Positions 17,438 through 25,951 of a stretch of DNA of 64,000 nucleotides are shown here, piece by piece (position 1 is the stretch's first letter; each line of letters begins with the position of its first letter). The stretch spans positions 45,055 through 109,054 of the forward strand of contig KE150450.1 of the NCBI GenBank assembly GCA_000411415.1, written 5' to 3'. A program made the translations under genes and the position numbers. The DNA is from Actinomyces sp. HPA0247. Its GTDB lineage: Bacteria > Actinomycetota > Actinomycetes > Actinomycetales > Actinomycetaceae. The notes beneath the pieces were generated by a model. The model was not told the DNA's origin. It did no database searches and saw only the letters and a program-made list of their open reading frames with translations.

Positions 17438-18010
17438 TTACTGCGAATTATTGACGGCTTCCAGGAGTGAGTCCTGCCACCATGTGATGAGCATATAGAT
17501 GGCGGCGACAGTTTGCGAACGCTCCCCGGTCGGTTCACTCATCGCCAGTTCTTCAATCCGCTGCGCGTCACTTTCATCGGATAGGTCCAGTTCACCAGCC
17601 AAGCCGAGCCGAATGTCATTGAGGGCGCCCAGCCACGACCACACGTCACCGGGCCGTATCACGAGGGTGTCCGTCTCGCCGTGAACGATGTGGTCAAGAT
17701 CGCTGACGATGGAGCGCAGTCGCACCGACTTCTCACGACGCAGGAGATCCTCGGTGAGGGCACGCATCCGGGCGGCATCGTCCCCGTCCTCGCTCATGGA
17801 AGGAAGGAGCATCCGCAACGTTCGTTCTGGCGGAGCTTCCCGACGCTGTTCGGTTTCCGTCAACGCGCTCAGCGTCGACGGAGTCACGCCGAAGTCTCCC
17901 GGGTCATCAAGGACAACGAGGACCTCGGTGGCAAGTTGGCGCAGGAGAAGCGCTTCGCCACTACTCATCGACGAAGCAAAGCCGCCGTCTCGAGGAGCGA
18001 AACCTTCCAT
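17438..18010 (-). CDS. DUF2017 family protein
   Basis: A 190-aa soluble protein. Features of the actinobacterial DUF2017 family include an early LLLRQLATEVLVVLDDP, a central RMRALTEDLLRREKSVRLRSIVSDLD and a C-terminal TVAAIYMLITWWQDSLLEAV. It begins three bases after the clpS stop and precedes murI; the clpS-DUF2017 pairing is conserved in actinobacteria. Function is unknown, and a role linked to Clp adaptor activity is only suggested by this neighbourhood. Confidence 0.85.
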   Translation of the reverse strand: MEGFAPRDGGFASSMSSGEALLLRQLATEVLVVLDDPGDFGVTPSTLSALTETEQRREAPPERTLRMLLPSMSEDGDDAARMRALTEDLLRREKSVRLRSIVSDLDHIVHGETDTLVIRPGDVWSWLGALNDIRLGLAGELDLSDESDAQRIEELAMSEPTGERSQTVAAIYMLITWWQDSLLEAVNNSQ

Positions 18011-18013
18011 CGT

Positions 18014-18301
18014 TTAGTCTCTGTCTTCTTCGATGGTGGCGCGCAGCCCGTAGGAATGCATGGCCATGACGTCGGCTTCGATGCGCTCGCGCACTCCCGT
18101 GGAGACGGTGGCGCGCCCGCGCGTATGGACGGCCATCATGAGCTCCTCCGCGCGCGCGGCGGAATAGCCGAAATACTGCCGAAAAACGGCGCTCACGTAG
18201 CTCATGAGATTGACGGGATCGTCCCACACGACGGCACGCCAGCGCGGCACCGCGGTGGGTGCTTCCTGCGCGCGGGACGCTGGTTGGAGGATCGTTGTCA
18301 T
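18014..18301 (-). CDS. clpS: ATP-dependent Clp protease adaptor ClpS
   Basis: A 95-aa adaptor that delivers N-degron substrates to the ClpA/ClpC unfoldase. The family core is present: WRAVVWDDPVNLMSYVSAVF with the binding-pocket acidic pair, then MMAVHTRGRATVSTG and the final YGLRATIEED. The disordered ~20-residue N-terminus is usual. There is no ribosome site; TAGTGT lies six bases before ATG, so a leaderless message is likely. Confidence 0.93.
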   Translation of the reverse strand: MTTILQPASRAQEAPTAVPRWRAVVWDDPVNLMSYVSAVFRQYFGYSAARAEELMMAVHTRGRATVSTGVRERIEADVMAMHSYGLRATIEEDRD

Positions 18302-18382
18302 ATGTCAACACTACGGGCAATGAACGTGTCTGGGAAGCGAATTCGCACCCCGGTGACACGGTTCTCAGGGTAGGCTCACAGT
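18302..18382. promoter_or_regulatory. Divergent leaderless-type promoters of clpS and pncB
   Basis: TAGTGT (minus strand, 18308-18313) ends six bases before the clpS ATG, and TAGGCT (18371-18376) ends six bases before the pncB ATG. No ribosome site is visible for either gene. Confidence 0.5.
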
Positions 18383-19726
18383 ATGCCTGCATCGACATCT
18401 ACTTCATTGCTGACTGATATGTACGAGCTCACGATGCTCGACGCCGCCCTCAAGGATGGCACCGCGCATCGTCGCTGCACGTTTGAGCTGTTTGGGCGCC
18501 GCCTGCCCGCCACGCGTCGCTTCGGCGTCGTGGCCGGTACCGGTCGCATTCTCGAGGCCCTGGAACGCTTCGAGTTCGACGCCGAGCAGATCGATTGGCT
18601 GCGCGACCAGGGGATCATCTCCGAGGAGGCCGCCCAGTTCCTGTCCTCGTGGCGTTTCACCGGAGATATCTGGGGTTACGCCGAGGGCGAGTGCTACTTC
18701 TCCGGATCGCCTCTGCTCACCGTTGAGGGCACCTTCGCGGACTGCACGCTCCTGGAGACGCTGCTCCTGTCGATCCTCAACCACGACTGCGCGGTGGCCT
18801 CGGCTGCCTCGCGTATGACGATCGCTGCCCACGGCCGCCCCTGCATGGACATGGGTGCACGCCGCGCCCACGAGCGCGCCGCGGTGTCCGCCGCGCGCGC
18901 CGCCGTCATCGGTGGCTTCCAGGGCACCTCCGACCTCGAGGCCGCGAAGCGCTACGGGATCCGCTGCATCGGCACGGCCGCCCACGCCTTCACGCTCCTG
19001 CACGACACCGAGCGCGATGCCTTCGATTCCCAGGTCGCCAAGCTGGGCGCGGGCACGACCTTGCTCGTGGATACCTACGACATCAGGCAGGGCGTCATCA
19101 ACGCGGTCGAGGCCGCGCGCGCTGCGGGCGGCGAGCTGGGCGCGGTTCGCCTGGACTCTGGCGATCTGGTCGCTGAGGCCTTCAAGGTGCGCGGACAGCT
19201 CGACGCGATGGGCGCCACGACCACCAAGATCACGGTGACCTCCGATCTGGACGAGTACGCGATCGCCGCCCTCGGCGCGGCCCCCGTGGACTCCTACGGC
19301 GTGGGCACCAAGCTGGTGACGGGCTCTGGCGTCCCGACGGCCGCCCTGGTCTACAAGGTCGTCCAGCGCGAGGATTCCAACGGCGAGACCGTGCTCGTTG
19401 CCAAGAAGGCCGAGTCGAAGTCCACGGTCGGCGGGCGCAAGGTCGCCGGCCGCGTCCTGGGCGAGGACGGCTACGCGACCGAGGAGCTCCTGCTCGTCGG
19501 CACGTCCTTCGAAGAAGGCCAGGCACTCCTCGCCGAGCGCGGCGCCCGCCCGCTGCAGGTCCAGCTGGTTCGCGGCGGCCAGATCGACGCCGCTGCATGG
19601 GGTTCCGAGGCTCTGTCCCGCGCCCAGGAGCACCACCTGCGTGCCCGCAACGAGCTGCCCTACCAGGCGTGGCGCCTCTCCGAGGGCGAGGCCGCGATCC
19701 CCACGCGCTACGAGAAGGTCGACTGA
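18383..19726 (+). CDS. pncB: Nicotinate phosphoribosyltransferase
   Basis: A 447-aa enzyme of the NAD salvage pathway, converting nicotinate and PRPP to nicotinate mononucleotide. Recognisable blocks are LLTDMYELTMLDAAL at the N-terminus, MGARRAHERAAVSAARAAVIGGF with FQGTSDLEAAKRYGI, the PRPP-site region LGAVRLDSGDL, and ITVTSDLDEYAI with VGTKLVTGSG. It sits divergent to clpS, as in mycobacteria. Expression is probably from a leaderless transcript. Confidence 0.95.
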   Translation: MPASTSTSLLTDMYELTMLDAALKDGTAHRRCTFELFGRRLPATRRFGVVAGTGRILEALERFEFDAEQIDWLRDQGIISEEAAQFLSSWRFTGDIWGYAEGECYFSGSPLLTVEGTFADCTLLETLLLSILNHDCAVASAASRMTIAAHGRPCMDMGARRAHERAAVSAARAAVIGGFQGTSDLEAAKRYGIRCIGTAAHAFTLLHDTERDAFDSQVAKLGAGTTLLVDTYDIRQGVINAVEAARAAGGELGAVRLDSGDLVAEAFKVRGQLDAMGATTTKITVTSDLDEYAIAALGAAPVDSYGVGTKLVTGSGVPTAALVYKVVQREDSNGETVLVAKKAESKSTVGGRKVAGRVLGEDGYATEELLLVGTSFEEGQALLAERGARPLQVQLVRGGQIDAAAWGSEALSRAQEHHLRARNELPYQAWRLSEGEAAIPTRYEKVD

Positions 19727-19746
19727 CCGCTTCACGCACTGCGGCC

Positions 19747-19791
19747 AGGCCCCGGCCTCGTCCTTCGCTCAGAGGGACGAGGCCGGGGCCT
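19747..19791. terminator. Bidirectional hairpin terminator after pncB
   Basis: AGGCCCCGGCCTCGTCC and its exact complement GGACGAGGCCGGGGCCT make a 17-bp stem between the convergent pncB and helicase genes. The sequence is almost the same as the hairpin at 5676-5722. Confidence 0.75.
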
Positions 19792-19832
19792 CGTGATACG
19801 TCAGTGTGCGCCGAGTGCGACGCGGCCGCGCG

Positions 19833-21575
19833 TCAGTGGCGGCCGACGAACCATTCGCGCAGCAGGGCGATGCGCGCCTCAATCTGCTCGGTCGTGGCCT
19901 GGGCGACCTCGGGGCCGCCGCAGCGCGAGCGCAGGCGCGAGTGGATGGTCGCGTGGGTTTCGCCGGATCGGCGCGACCACGTGGAGACCAGGTGCTGGAG
20001 CTCCTTGCGCTTGGCGGCGCGCAGCTTGTGAGCCGGGATGCCCGCGTTCTCCTCACGCATCTTTTGGGCGGCGCGGCTCTTCTTTTGGGCGGCAACCTGG
20101 TCGGCCTGGCGGGCGCGCAGCAGGGTCGTTACCTGGTCGGCGTCCAGCAGGCCGGGAATGCCCAGGTATTCCTGCTCCTCCTCGGATCCGACCTCGGCAC
20201 CGGCGCCCCATGCGGCGCCGTCGAAGAGGACGCCGTCGAACTCGGCGTCCGCTCCCAAGACCTCGAACTGGGAGAGCAGGTCAGAAGATGCCTTTTCCTC
20301 GCGGTTTGCGGCCGCGACGAGGGCATCCTCGGGGTTCCACATGTCGTCTTCGCTGGCTTCCTCGCGCTTGGGGCGATCCAGCGCGTGGTCGCGCTCGATC
20401 TCCATGCCGCCGGCGAGGGTCAGGAGGGGCACGACGGAGGGGATGAAGACGGTGGCGGTCTCACCGCGGCGGCGCGCTCGCACGTAGCGACCGATCGCCT
20501 GGGCGAAAAACAGGGGCGTGGACGCATTCGTGGCGTAGACGCCCACGGCCAGGCGTGGAACGTCGACACCCTCGGACACCATGCGCACGGCGACCATCCA
20601 TTTGTCGGTGGAGTCCGCGAACTCGGAAATACGGTCGGAGGCGTCCGCATCGTCGGAGAGGACAATCGTGGGGGCCTTGCCGGTGATGAGGCGCAGGTGG
20701 CGGGCGTAGGCGCGCGCGTGCTCCTGGTTCGATGCGATGACGAGGCCGCCCGCGTCAGGCACGGCGCGGCGCACCTCCTCGAGGCGCAGATCGGCGGCGC
20801 GCAGGACGGCGGGGATCCACTCGCCCTTGGGGTCGAGCGCGGTGCGCCACGCCTGCTTCATCATGTCCTTGGTGAGGGGCTCGCCCAGGCGGGCACTGAC
20901 CTCATCACCCGCGTTGGTACGCCAGGCCATCTGTCCGGAGTAGGACATGAACAGGACGGGGCGCACGACGCCGTCCTTGAGGGCGTCGCCGTAGCCGTAG
21001 GTGTAGTCCGCGCGCGAACGTCGTATACCCTCCTCGTCTTCCTCGTAGGTGACGAAGGGGATCGGCGAGGTGTCAGATCGGAAGGGCGTGCCCGTCAGGG
21101 CCAGGCGGCGCGTCGCGTCCGTGAAGGCCTCGCGCACGCCATCGCCCCACGACAGGGAGTCGCCGGCGTGGTGGATCTCGTCGAGGATGACGAGGGTGCG
21201 GTAGGCGCGGGTACGGGCGGCATGGACGGCCGGATTGGAACCGATCTGCGCGTAGGTGACGGCCACACCGTCGAAGTGCGAGCCGGCCACGCCCTGGGAG
21301 TTCGTGAAGTCGGGGTCGATGTGGATGCCAAAACGCGCGGCGCTCGAGGCCCACTGCCCCTTGAGGTGCTCGGTGGGGCACACGACGGTCAGCTTGTCGA
21401 CAACTCCGCGCGCAATCAGCTCGGTCGCAAGCGTCAGGGCGAAAGTCGTCTTACCTGCGCCCGGGGTCGCGACCGCCAGGAAGTCGCGCGGGGACGAGGC
21501 CATGTAGCGGTCCAAGGCAGCGGCCTGCCAGGCGCGCAGCCTGCCAACGGGTGCGCGCCGGGTCGTCTCGCTCAC
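19833..21575 (-). CDS. DEAD/DEAH-box (SF2, XPB-like) helicase
   Basis: A 580-aa SF2 helicase. Walker A is ATPGAGKTTFALTLA near residue 37 and the DExH box is LVILDEIHHAGD near residue 145. The helicase C domain contains MVSEGVDVPRLAVGVYAT and the arginine-finger region FFAQAIGRYVRARRRG. The C-terminal ~190 residues are charged and helical with no recognised domain. The GTG start overlaps the stop of the DUF3039 gene by four bases, so the two are coupled, an arrangement seen in other actinobacteria. The substrate (DNA repair or other) is not shown by the sequence. Confidence 0.88.
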   Translation of the reverse strand: MSETTRRAPVGRLRAWQAAALDRYMASSPRDFLAVATPGAGKTTFALTLATELIARGVVDKLTVVCPTEHLKGQWASSAARFGIHIDPDFTNSQGVAGSHFDGVAVTYAQIGSNPAVHAARTRAYRTLVILDEIHHAGDSLSWGDGVREAFTDATRRLALTGTPFRSDTSPIPFVTYEEDEEGIRRSRADYTYGYGDALKDGVVRPVLFMSYSGQMAWRTNAGDEVSARLGEPLTKDMMKQAWRTALDPKGEWIPAVLRAADLRLEEVRRAVPDAGGLVIASNQEHARAYARHLRLITGKAPTIVLSDDADASDRISEFADSTDKWMVAVRMVSEGVDVPRLAVGVYATNASTPLFFAQAIGRYVRARRRGETATVFIPSVVPLLTLAGGMEIERDHALDRPKREEASEDDMWNPEDALVAAANREEKASSDLLSQFEVLGADAEFDGVLFDGAAWGAGAEVGSEEEQEYLGIPGLLDADQVTTLLRARQADQVAAQKKSRAAQKMREENAGIPAHKLRAAKRKELQHLVSTWSRRSGETHATIHSRLRSRCGGPEVAQATTEQIEARIALLREWFVGRH

Positions 21576-21913
21576 TTGTCGGAGCCCTTTCCTCCATCGG
21601 AGAAGGGCCAGTTACGCCCGTTCTTACCCATCGAATCACGCAGCTCCTTGCAGGTGGGGCACACCGGGTACTGCGAGGCGTCGCGGGTGGGGATCCACAC
21701 CTTGCCGCACAGGGCGACGACGGGCTGGCCCGTCACCATGGAGGAGTTCGCCTTGTCCTTGCGCACGAAGTGGGCAAAGCGGTCGCCGTCCCCGTCCGTG
21801 CGCTCCTTGCGGGTCTCGGTACGCTCCAGCAGACCGGTCGAGGACGCGGTGGAGGGACCGGAGGGCGCGGAGGGGCCGGTGGGTTCGTCGAGGGCATTAC
21901 GCATGGTGTCCAT
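21572..21913 (-). CDS. DUF3039 domain protein
   Basis: About 113 aa, starting at ATG 21911-21913; a second ATG three codons on is possible. The N-terminal ~45 residues are Ser/Pro/Thr-rich. The conserved C-terminal domain reads RFAHFVRKDKANSSMVTGQP then VVALCGKVWIPTRDASQYPVC then PTCKELRD, with a CxxC pair plus an earlier Cys that could bind zinc. This is the actinobacterial DUF3039 family of unknown function. Translational coupling to the helicase suggests a shared process. Confidence 0.8.
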   Translation of the reverse strand: MDTMRNALDEPTGPSAPSGPSTASSTGLLERTETRKERTDGDGDRFAHFVRKDKANSSMVTGQPVVALCGKVWIPTRDASQYPVCPTCKELRDSMGKNGRNWPFSDGGKGSDK

Positions 21914-21985
21914 TGTACGTGCCTGGGGGTGCTTCCAACGGGTGGCACGCGTGCGCTCGAAGCGAAGAAGCAACGCTCACAATAA

Positions 21986-22016
21986 GGCCCCGACCTCGCA
22001 TTCACGAGGCCGGGGC
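21986..22016 (-). terminator. Hairpin terminator after nagB
   Basis: GGCCCCGACCTCG and CGAGGCCGGGGC form a 12-13-bp stem with one wobble and a 6-base loop, between the nagB stop and the DUF3039 start on the same strand. It separates the two transcription units. Confidence 0.65.
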
Positions 22017-22038
22017 ACGGTCGGATGGGGAACCTATC

Positions 22039-22812
22039 TCACAGGTGTTCCTTCTCCCAGACCTCCTTGTAGAAGTCTGCGAGCTCGAGCTTGGAGGCGG
22101 CGGCCTCGTCGAGGAGCACGGTGACATCGGGGTGGTGCTGGAGGATGGACGCGGGCCAGCGCTGGGTCACGCCGCCCTCGATCATGGCCTTGACCGCGTC
22201 GGCCTTGCCTTCACCGGTGGCGATGAAGATGTGGGCGCGCGAGTCCATGATCGTGCCCAGGCCCTGGGTCACGCAGTGCGTGGGGACCTGGTCGATGTCG
22301 CCATCGAAGAAGCGTGCGTTGTCGCGGCGGGTCTGCTCGGTCAGGACGCCCACGTGGGTGCGCGACGCGAGGGTGCCGCCGGGCTCGTTGAAGCCGATGT
22401 GGCCATCGCTTCCGATGCCGAGGACCTGGATATCGATGCCACCGTCGGCCTTGATGGCCTCATCGTAGGCGGCAGCGCCGGCCTCGAGGTCATCGCACCA
22501 GCCGTCGGGGCCGTGTGCCGCGCCCTCGGGCATGTCGACGAGGTCGACGAGGTTGCGGTGGATGAAGTTCGCGTAGCCCTCGTAGTGGTCGCGGGGCAGG
22601 CCTACGTACTCGTCGAGGTTGTAGGAGCGAACCTGGGCAAAGGAGATCTGACCGGCCTCGTAGCGGCGCACGAGCTCTGCGTAGAGCTTCAGCGGCGAGG
22701 AACCGGTGGCCAGGCCGAGCACAAAGTTCGGCTTAGCGCGGTAGACCTCGAGGATGCGGTCCGCTGCGAGGGATGCGATCTGATCTTCGTCGTTGAAAAT
22801 TCCAATTCTCAT
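22039..22812 (-). CDS. nagB: Glucosamine-6-phosphate deaminase
   Basis: A 257-aa enzyme converting glucosamine-6-phosphate to fructose-6-phosphate and ammonia, the exit step of amino-sugar catabolism. Key motifs are LGLATGSSPLKLYAEL, the catalytic SYNLDEYVGL, and LGIGSDGHIGFNEPGG with the active-site acidic and His residues. It lies 75 bases downstream of cutC, and the gap holds a palindrome and a possible promoter, so nagB may be both part of and independent from the upstream operon. No nagA is present in the window. Confidence 0.95.
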   Translation of the reverse strand: MRIGIFNDEDQIASLAADRILEVYRAKPNFVLGLATGSSPLKLYAELVRRYEAGQISFAQVRSYNLDEYVGLPRDHYEGYANFIHRNLVDLVDMPEGAAHGPDGWCDDLEAGAAAYDEAIKADGGIDIQVLGIGSDGHIGFNEPGGTLASRTHVGVLTEQTRRDNARFFDGDIDQVPTHCVTQGLGTIMDSRAHIFIATGEGKADAVKAMIEGGVTQRWPASILQHHPDVTVLLDEAAASKLELADFYKEVWEKEHL

Positions 22813-22836
22813 GTGTTTAACCTTACACTGCTGACG

Positions 22837-22857
22837 TCGATTTGTCAGACGAATCGA
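22837..22857. promoter_or_regulatory. 21-bp palindrome in the nagB promoter region
   Basis: Arms TCGATTTGTC and GACGAATCGA flank a single central A, with one mismatch. On the minus strand the site overlaps a possible -35 (CTGACA), 17 bases before TAAGGT, which ends seven bases before the nagB ATG. This layout is typical of a repressor operator. The regulator could be the ROK protein encoded upstream or a GntR-type factor elsewhere. Confidence 0.45.
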
Positions 22858-22887
22858 TGATGATTTTCCACAAATGTGTGAGCTGGG

Positions 22888-23568
22888 CTATCCGTGCAGG
22901 GCAGCGACGATTCGCTCGACCTCCGCCTGATCGGTACCGGAGGTCCCCGGAGCACGCATGTGGACCTCGCGAGCGCCCGAGGCTGCCACAACCTCGGCGA
23001 CATTGTGAGCACGCAGGCCACCCGACACCAGGATGATGATGTCGTCTCCCCCGCGCTCAACGAGCCGAGCGAGAGCCCCCGGCTGCGCGACCGCCGGATC
23101 ACCGCCCGTCGTCAACACTCGGTCGTAGCCAAGTTCCATCAGCACGTCGAGGCCGCGATCCTGGTCCACGACCTGGTCGAAGCCACGGTGGAAGGTCAGC
23201 GGCGCATCCTCGGCCACATCGCGCAGGCGTGCGGCCGCATCCACGTCGATCTGCCCGTCACGCGTGATGACTCCGACGACGAAGCCGAGGGGCACCGACG
23301 CTCCCCGACCGATCGACGCCAGGGTCACGATGTCCGAGGCGATTCGGTCCACCTCTTCACGCGTGTGCACGAAGTCCCCGGGGCGCGGGCGCACAAGCAC
23401 CTGCACGCCCCCGGCCGGAGCCACCTCGAGGGCGGCCGCCACCTCGTCGAATGCGGGGGTCAGGCCACCGCACGACAGGTCAGTGCAGATCTCGATGCGA
23501 TCCGCTCCCCCGTCGCGCGCACGGCGCACGCCGAGCGCATCTTCCACGCAAATCTCAACAACGGTCAC
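22888..23568 (-). CDS. cutC: CutC family protein (copper homeostasis CutC-like TIM barrel)
   Basis: A 226-aa TIM-barrel protein. The GTG start at 23566-23568 overlaps the ROK kinase stop by four bases and has GAAAGGTGG eight bases upstream. Family motifs are VEICVEDALGVRRARDGGADRIEIC at the N-terminus (split here as VEICVEDALG and GADRIEICTDLSCGGLTP), VLVRPRPGDFVHT, GFVVGVITRDGQID, LTFHRGFDQV and RVLTTGGDPAV. The name comes from an old E. coli copper phenotype; the biochemical activity is not established. Its place among amino-sugar genes suggests an enzymatic role in sugar metabolism. Confidence 0.88.
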   Translation of the reverse strand: MTVVEICVEDALGVRRARDGGADRIEICTDLSCGGLTPAFDEVAAALEVAPAGGVQVLVRPRPGDFVHTREEVDRIASDIVTLASIGRGASVPLGFVVGVITRDGQIDVDAAARLRDVAEDAPLTFHRGFDQVVDQDRGLDVLMELGYDRVLTTGGDPAVAQPGALARLVERGGDDIIILVSGGLRAHNVAEVVAASGAREVHMRAPGTSGTDQAEVERIVAALHG

Positions 23569-24497
23569 GGCTGCCACCTTTCGTAGCACGTCGAGCCACC
23601 CACGCGGGCGGCCAGGATCGCCGCACCCCAACGGCCGCCCGCTCCCCCAAGGGAAGCACGGACGATCTCGGGGGCGTCACGGAATGTCAGCATCGAGGCA
23701 AACTCTTCGCGCAGCGGCGCCAGCAGGTGCTCACCCGCGTGCGACAGGCCGCCGCCGATGATGATGCGTTCGACGTCGACGGTGAGGGTCATGTGGGTCA
23801 GCGAGAGGGCGAGGGCGCGCACGGCGGTGTTCCACACCTCGGTCGCCACGGGATCGGTGCCGATACCGTCCTCGACGGCCTTCGCGCCGATATCCTCGCC
23901 GGTCGCCTGCTCGTAGCGCCGGGCAATGCCCTTCGCCGAGGCGTAGACCTCCAGGCAGCCGCGCGAACCGCAGCGACAGGACTCACCGCCCGGGAAGACG
24001 GGGGCGTGCCCGACCTCTCCGGCGCTGAACGTCGCGCCGCTCCACAGGCGATCGCCCAGCATGAGGGCCACGGAGATACCGGTGCCGATGGGCATCATGA
24101 GGAAGGAGGAGGCTCCGCGACCAGCACCGAGGAGCCCCTCGGCCAGGCCGGCGGCGCGCCCGTCATGCATGAGCGCGGCGGGCACTCCCGTGGCCTCCTC
24201 GACTGCGCGCGCCAGCTGGACGCCGCGCAGCTCCAGGTTCGCCGCATACACGACGGTCCCACTCTCCTCATCGACGAGGCCGGGGCAGATCAGGCCGAAA
24301 CCGACCAGTCCCGGGTAGTCGCTGGCAAGCCGGGCACCGATGCGCCCCACCTGCTCGGCCACGGCCTCACGATCGGTGGGTTCGTTTCCCTGCGTGAGGA
24401 TCGATCCCGCCTCATCGACGATCATCCATTTAATGGACGTGCCGCCGATGTCAATGCCGGCAAATACCGGGCCCTGGGAATCCTTCACGGCACTCAT
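23565..24497 (-). CDS. ROK family sugar kinase
   Basis: A 310-aa ROK kinase. The ATP-binding start is AGIDIGGTSIKWMIVDE and the catalytic region contains the expected Asp in a family-typical position (ENLELRG... then LMHDGRAAG). The zinc motif GHAPVFPGGESCRCGSRGCLEVYAS is complete (shown as GHAPVF, CRCGSRGC, LEVYAS). Likely substrates are glucose, N-acetylglucosamine or N-acetylmannosamine. The downstream nagB makes an amino sugar the better guess. It overlaps the M81 gene before it and cutC after it by four bases each. Confidence 0.88.
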   Translation of the reverse strand: MSAVKDSQGPVFAGIDIGGTSIKWMIVDEAGSILTQGNEPTDREAVAEQVGRIGARLASDYPGLVGFGLICPGLVDEESGTVVYAANLELRGVQLARAVEEATGVPAALMHDGRAAGLAEGLLGAGRGASSFLMMPIGTGISVALMLGDRLWSGATFSAGEVGHAPVFPGGESCRCGSRGCLEVYASAKGIARRYEQATGEDIGAKAVEDGIGTDPVATEVWNTAVRALALSLTHMTLTVDVERIIIGGGLSHAGEHLLAPLREEFASMLTFRDAPEIVRASLGGAGGRWGAAILAARVGGSTCYERWQP

Positions 24498-25951
24498 GGT
24501 TCAACGACCTGTGCATGCAGATCAGGATCTGCCATATCGGGATCGAAGGGGAACATCGGGCGGTCGATCTTGTGGTGCCCGAGGCGGATGAGATCCTGGT
24601 CAACACCACCCGGAGTCAGCGCCATGAGCCAGCCCTTCTGGGTCTCGTACAGGTCGGGCTCAAGGTAGCCGATCTTGACGACGACGACGTCGGCGGTCGT
24701 GATGTCCACGCCGAGCAGCTCGAACTGGCAGTACATCGTGTACTGGTTGCGGTTCGTGGTGACGATGAAGCGCAGACCACCAGTGCGCAGCAGGGCGGTG
24801 TGGCCACCCATCGGGTCGTCGGCCAGGGCCTCGACCGTGGCATGCACGTTCAGGGTCCCGGGCTCGCGGGTGTCAATGTGTCCACCGACCTCGAGGTCCA
24901 CCTCAGCACCCACACCGGCCTCCCACGCGACCGCGGCCGCGGCGGGGTCGATGATCGAGGCGTAGATGACATCGAGCGTCGCTTCCTGGACGGGCTTCCA
25001 CGCAAGGAGGGCCGCGAGCGCGACCGTCACGTCGTCGGCGCCACCGGCACCCGGGTTGTCGCCGGAGTCGGAAATGAAGAAGGGCTTGGGCCCCTCCTCG
25101 GCGGCGGCCAGGCACTCTTCCATGGAAGCGACGGGGGCAACGAACTCGAAGCGGTCGTGCACATCCCAGAAGTACTGGCCGATGCGCTCGGCCTGCTCCT
25201 TGACGAGCTCCGCGTCATCACCCGTGACGACGACCGCGCCCTTGCAACGCGGCTGGTCGGCCCACGCAAAGCCGATCCAGATCGCGGCGTCCAGGATGCC
25301 GTCCATCGCTTCGATGGGGTCGATCATCTTGTACAGGGACTTGGCGGGTTCGATGCGGGTCGAGGTCTTCTCGCCCGGCAGCAGGACGGGGACGTGGACG
25401 AGGGCCTTGACGGGCTTGGGCTGCCCGTTCAGGAGGCGCATGCCCAGGTTGTAGGCGGCACGACGACGCGACTCGAGGGCATCCTCGTGGGGTGCGAGGC
25501 GGTAGCAGGTGAGGATGTCACAGCCGTCGAAGAGGTCTTGGGAGACGTTTCCGTGCAGGTCCATCGAGGCGCTGACCATGGGCTCCGGGCCGATGACACC
25601 GCGGATGGCGTTAATGAGGTCGCCTTCGGCGTCGTCCATGCCCTGGACGCTCATGGCACCGTGGATGTCAAAAAAGAGGCCGTCGAGGGGACCGGCAGCT
25701 GCGAGGCCTTCGAGGATTTCGGCCTTCCAGGCGTCGTAGGCGCCACGCTCGACGACGCCGCCGGGCAGGGCGCGCGAGTGCAGGACGGGGATCCACTCGA
25801 TCTGGGTGGCCCAGTCCTCGTCGCGCCAGTAGAAGCGATCCATCAGTTCCTCGCCGCGCGTGACGATGAAGTCGTCGGCCGTCGAGATGTAGGGGGTAAA
25901 CGTCGAGGATTCGATGTGAATGCCGGCAACCGCGATGCGGGGCTTGGTCAT
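24494..25951 (-). CDS. M81 family metallopeptidase (MlrC-like)
   Basis: A 485-aa protein of the M81 family (DUF1485 plus MlrC C-terminal domain), named after the microcystin-linear-peptide hydrolase MlrC. Visible conserved parts are GIHIESSTFTPY, DIHGAMSVQGMDDAEGDL with a likely metal-ligand Asp-His, SMDLHGNVS, and DSGDNPGAGGADDVT. No signal peptide is present, so it acts in the cytoplasm. Between a ROK repressor and a ROK kinase, and opposite a peptide importer, it may hydrolyse an imported peptide or an amide-linked sugar conjugate. The natural substrate is unknown. Confidence 0.87.
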   Translation of the reverse strand: MTKPRIAVAGIHIESSTFTPYISTADDFIVTRGEELMDRFYWRDEDWATQIEWIPVLHSRALPGGVVERGAYDAWKAEILEGLAAAGPLDGLFFDIHGAMSVQGMDDAEGDLINAIRGVIGPEPMVSASMDLHGNVSQDLFDGCDILTCYRLAPHEDALESRRRAAYNLGMRLLNGQPKPVKALVHVPVLLPGEKTSTRIEPAKSLYKMIDPIEAMDGILDAAIWIGFAWADQPRCKGAVVVTGDDAELVKEQAERIGQYFWDVHDRFEFVAPVASMEECLAAAEEGPKPFFISDSGDNPGAGGADDVTVALAALLAWKPVQEATLDVIYASIIDPAAAAVAWEAGVGAEVDLEVGGHIDTREPGTLNVHATVEALADDPMGGHTALLRTGGLRFIVTTNRNQYTMYCQFELLGVDITTADVVVVKIGYLEPDLYETQKGWLMALTPGGVDQDLIRLGHHKIDRPMFPFDPDMADPDLHAQVVEP

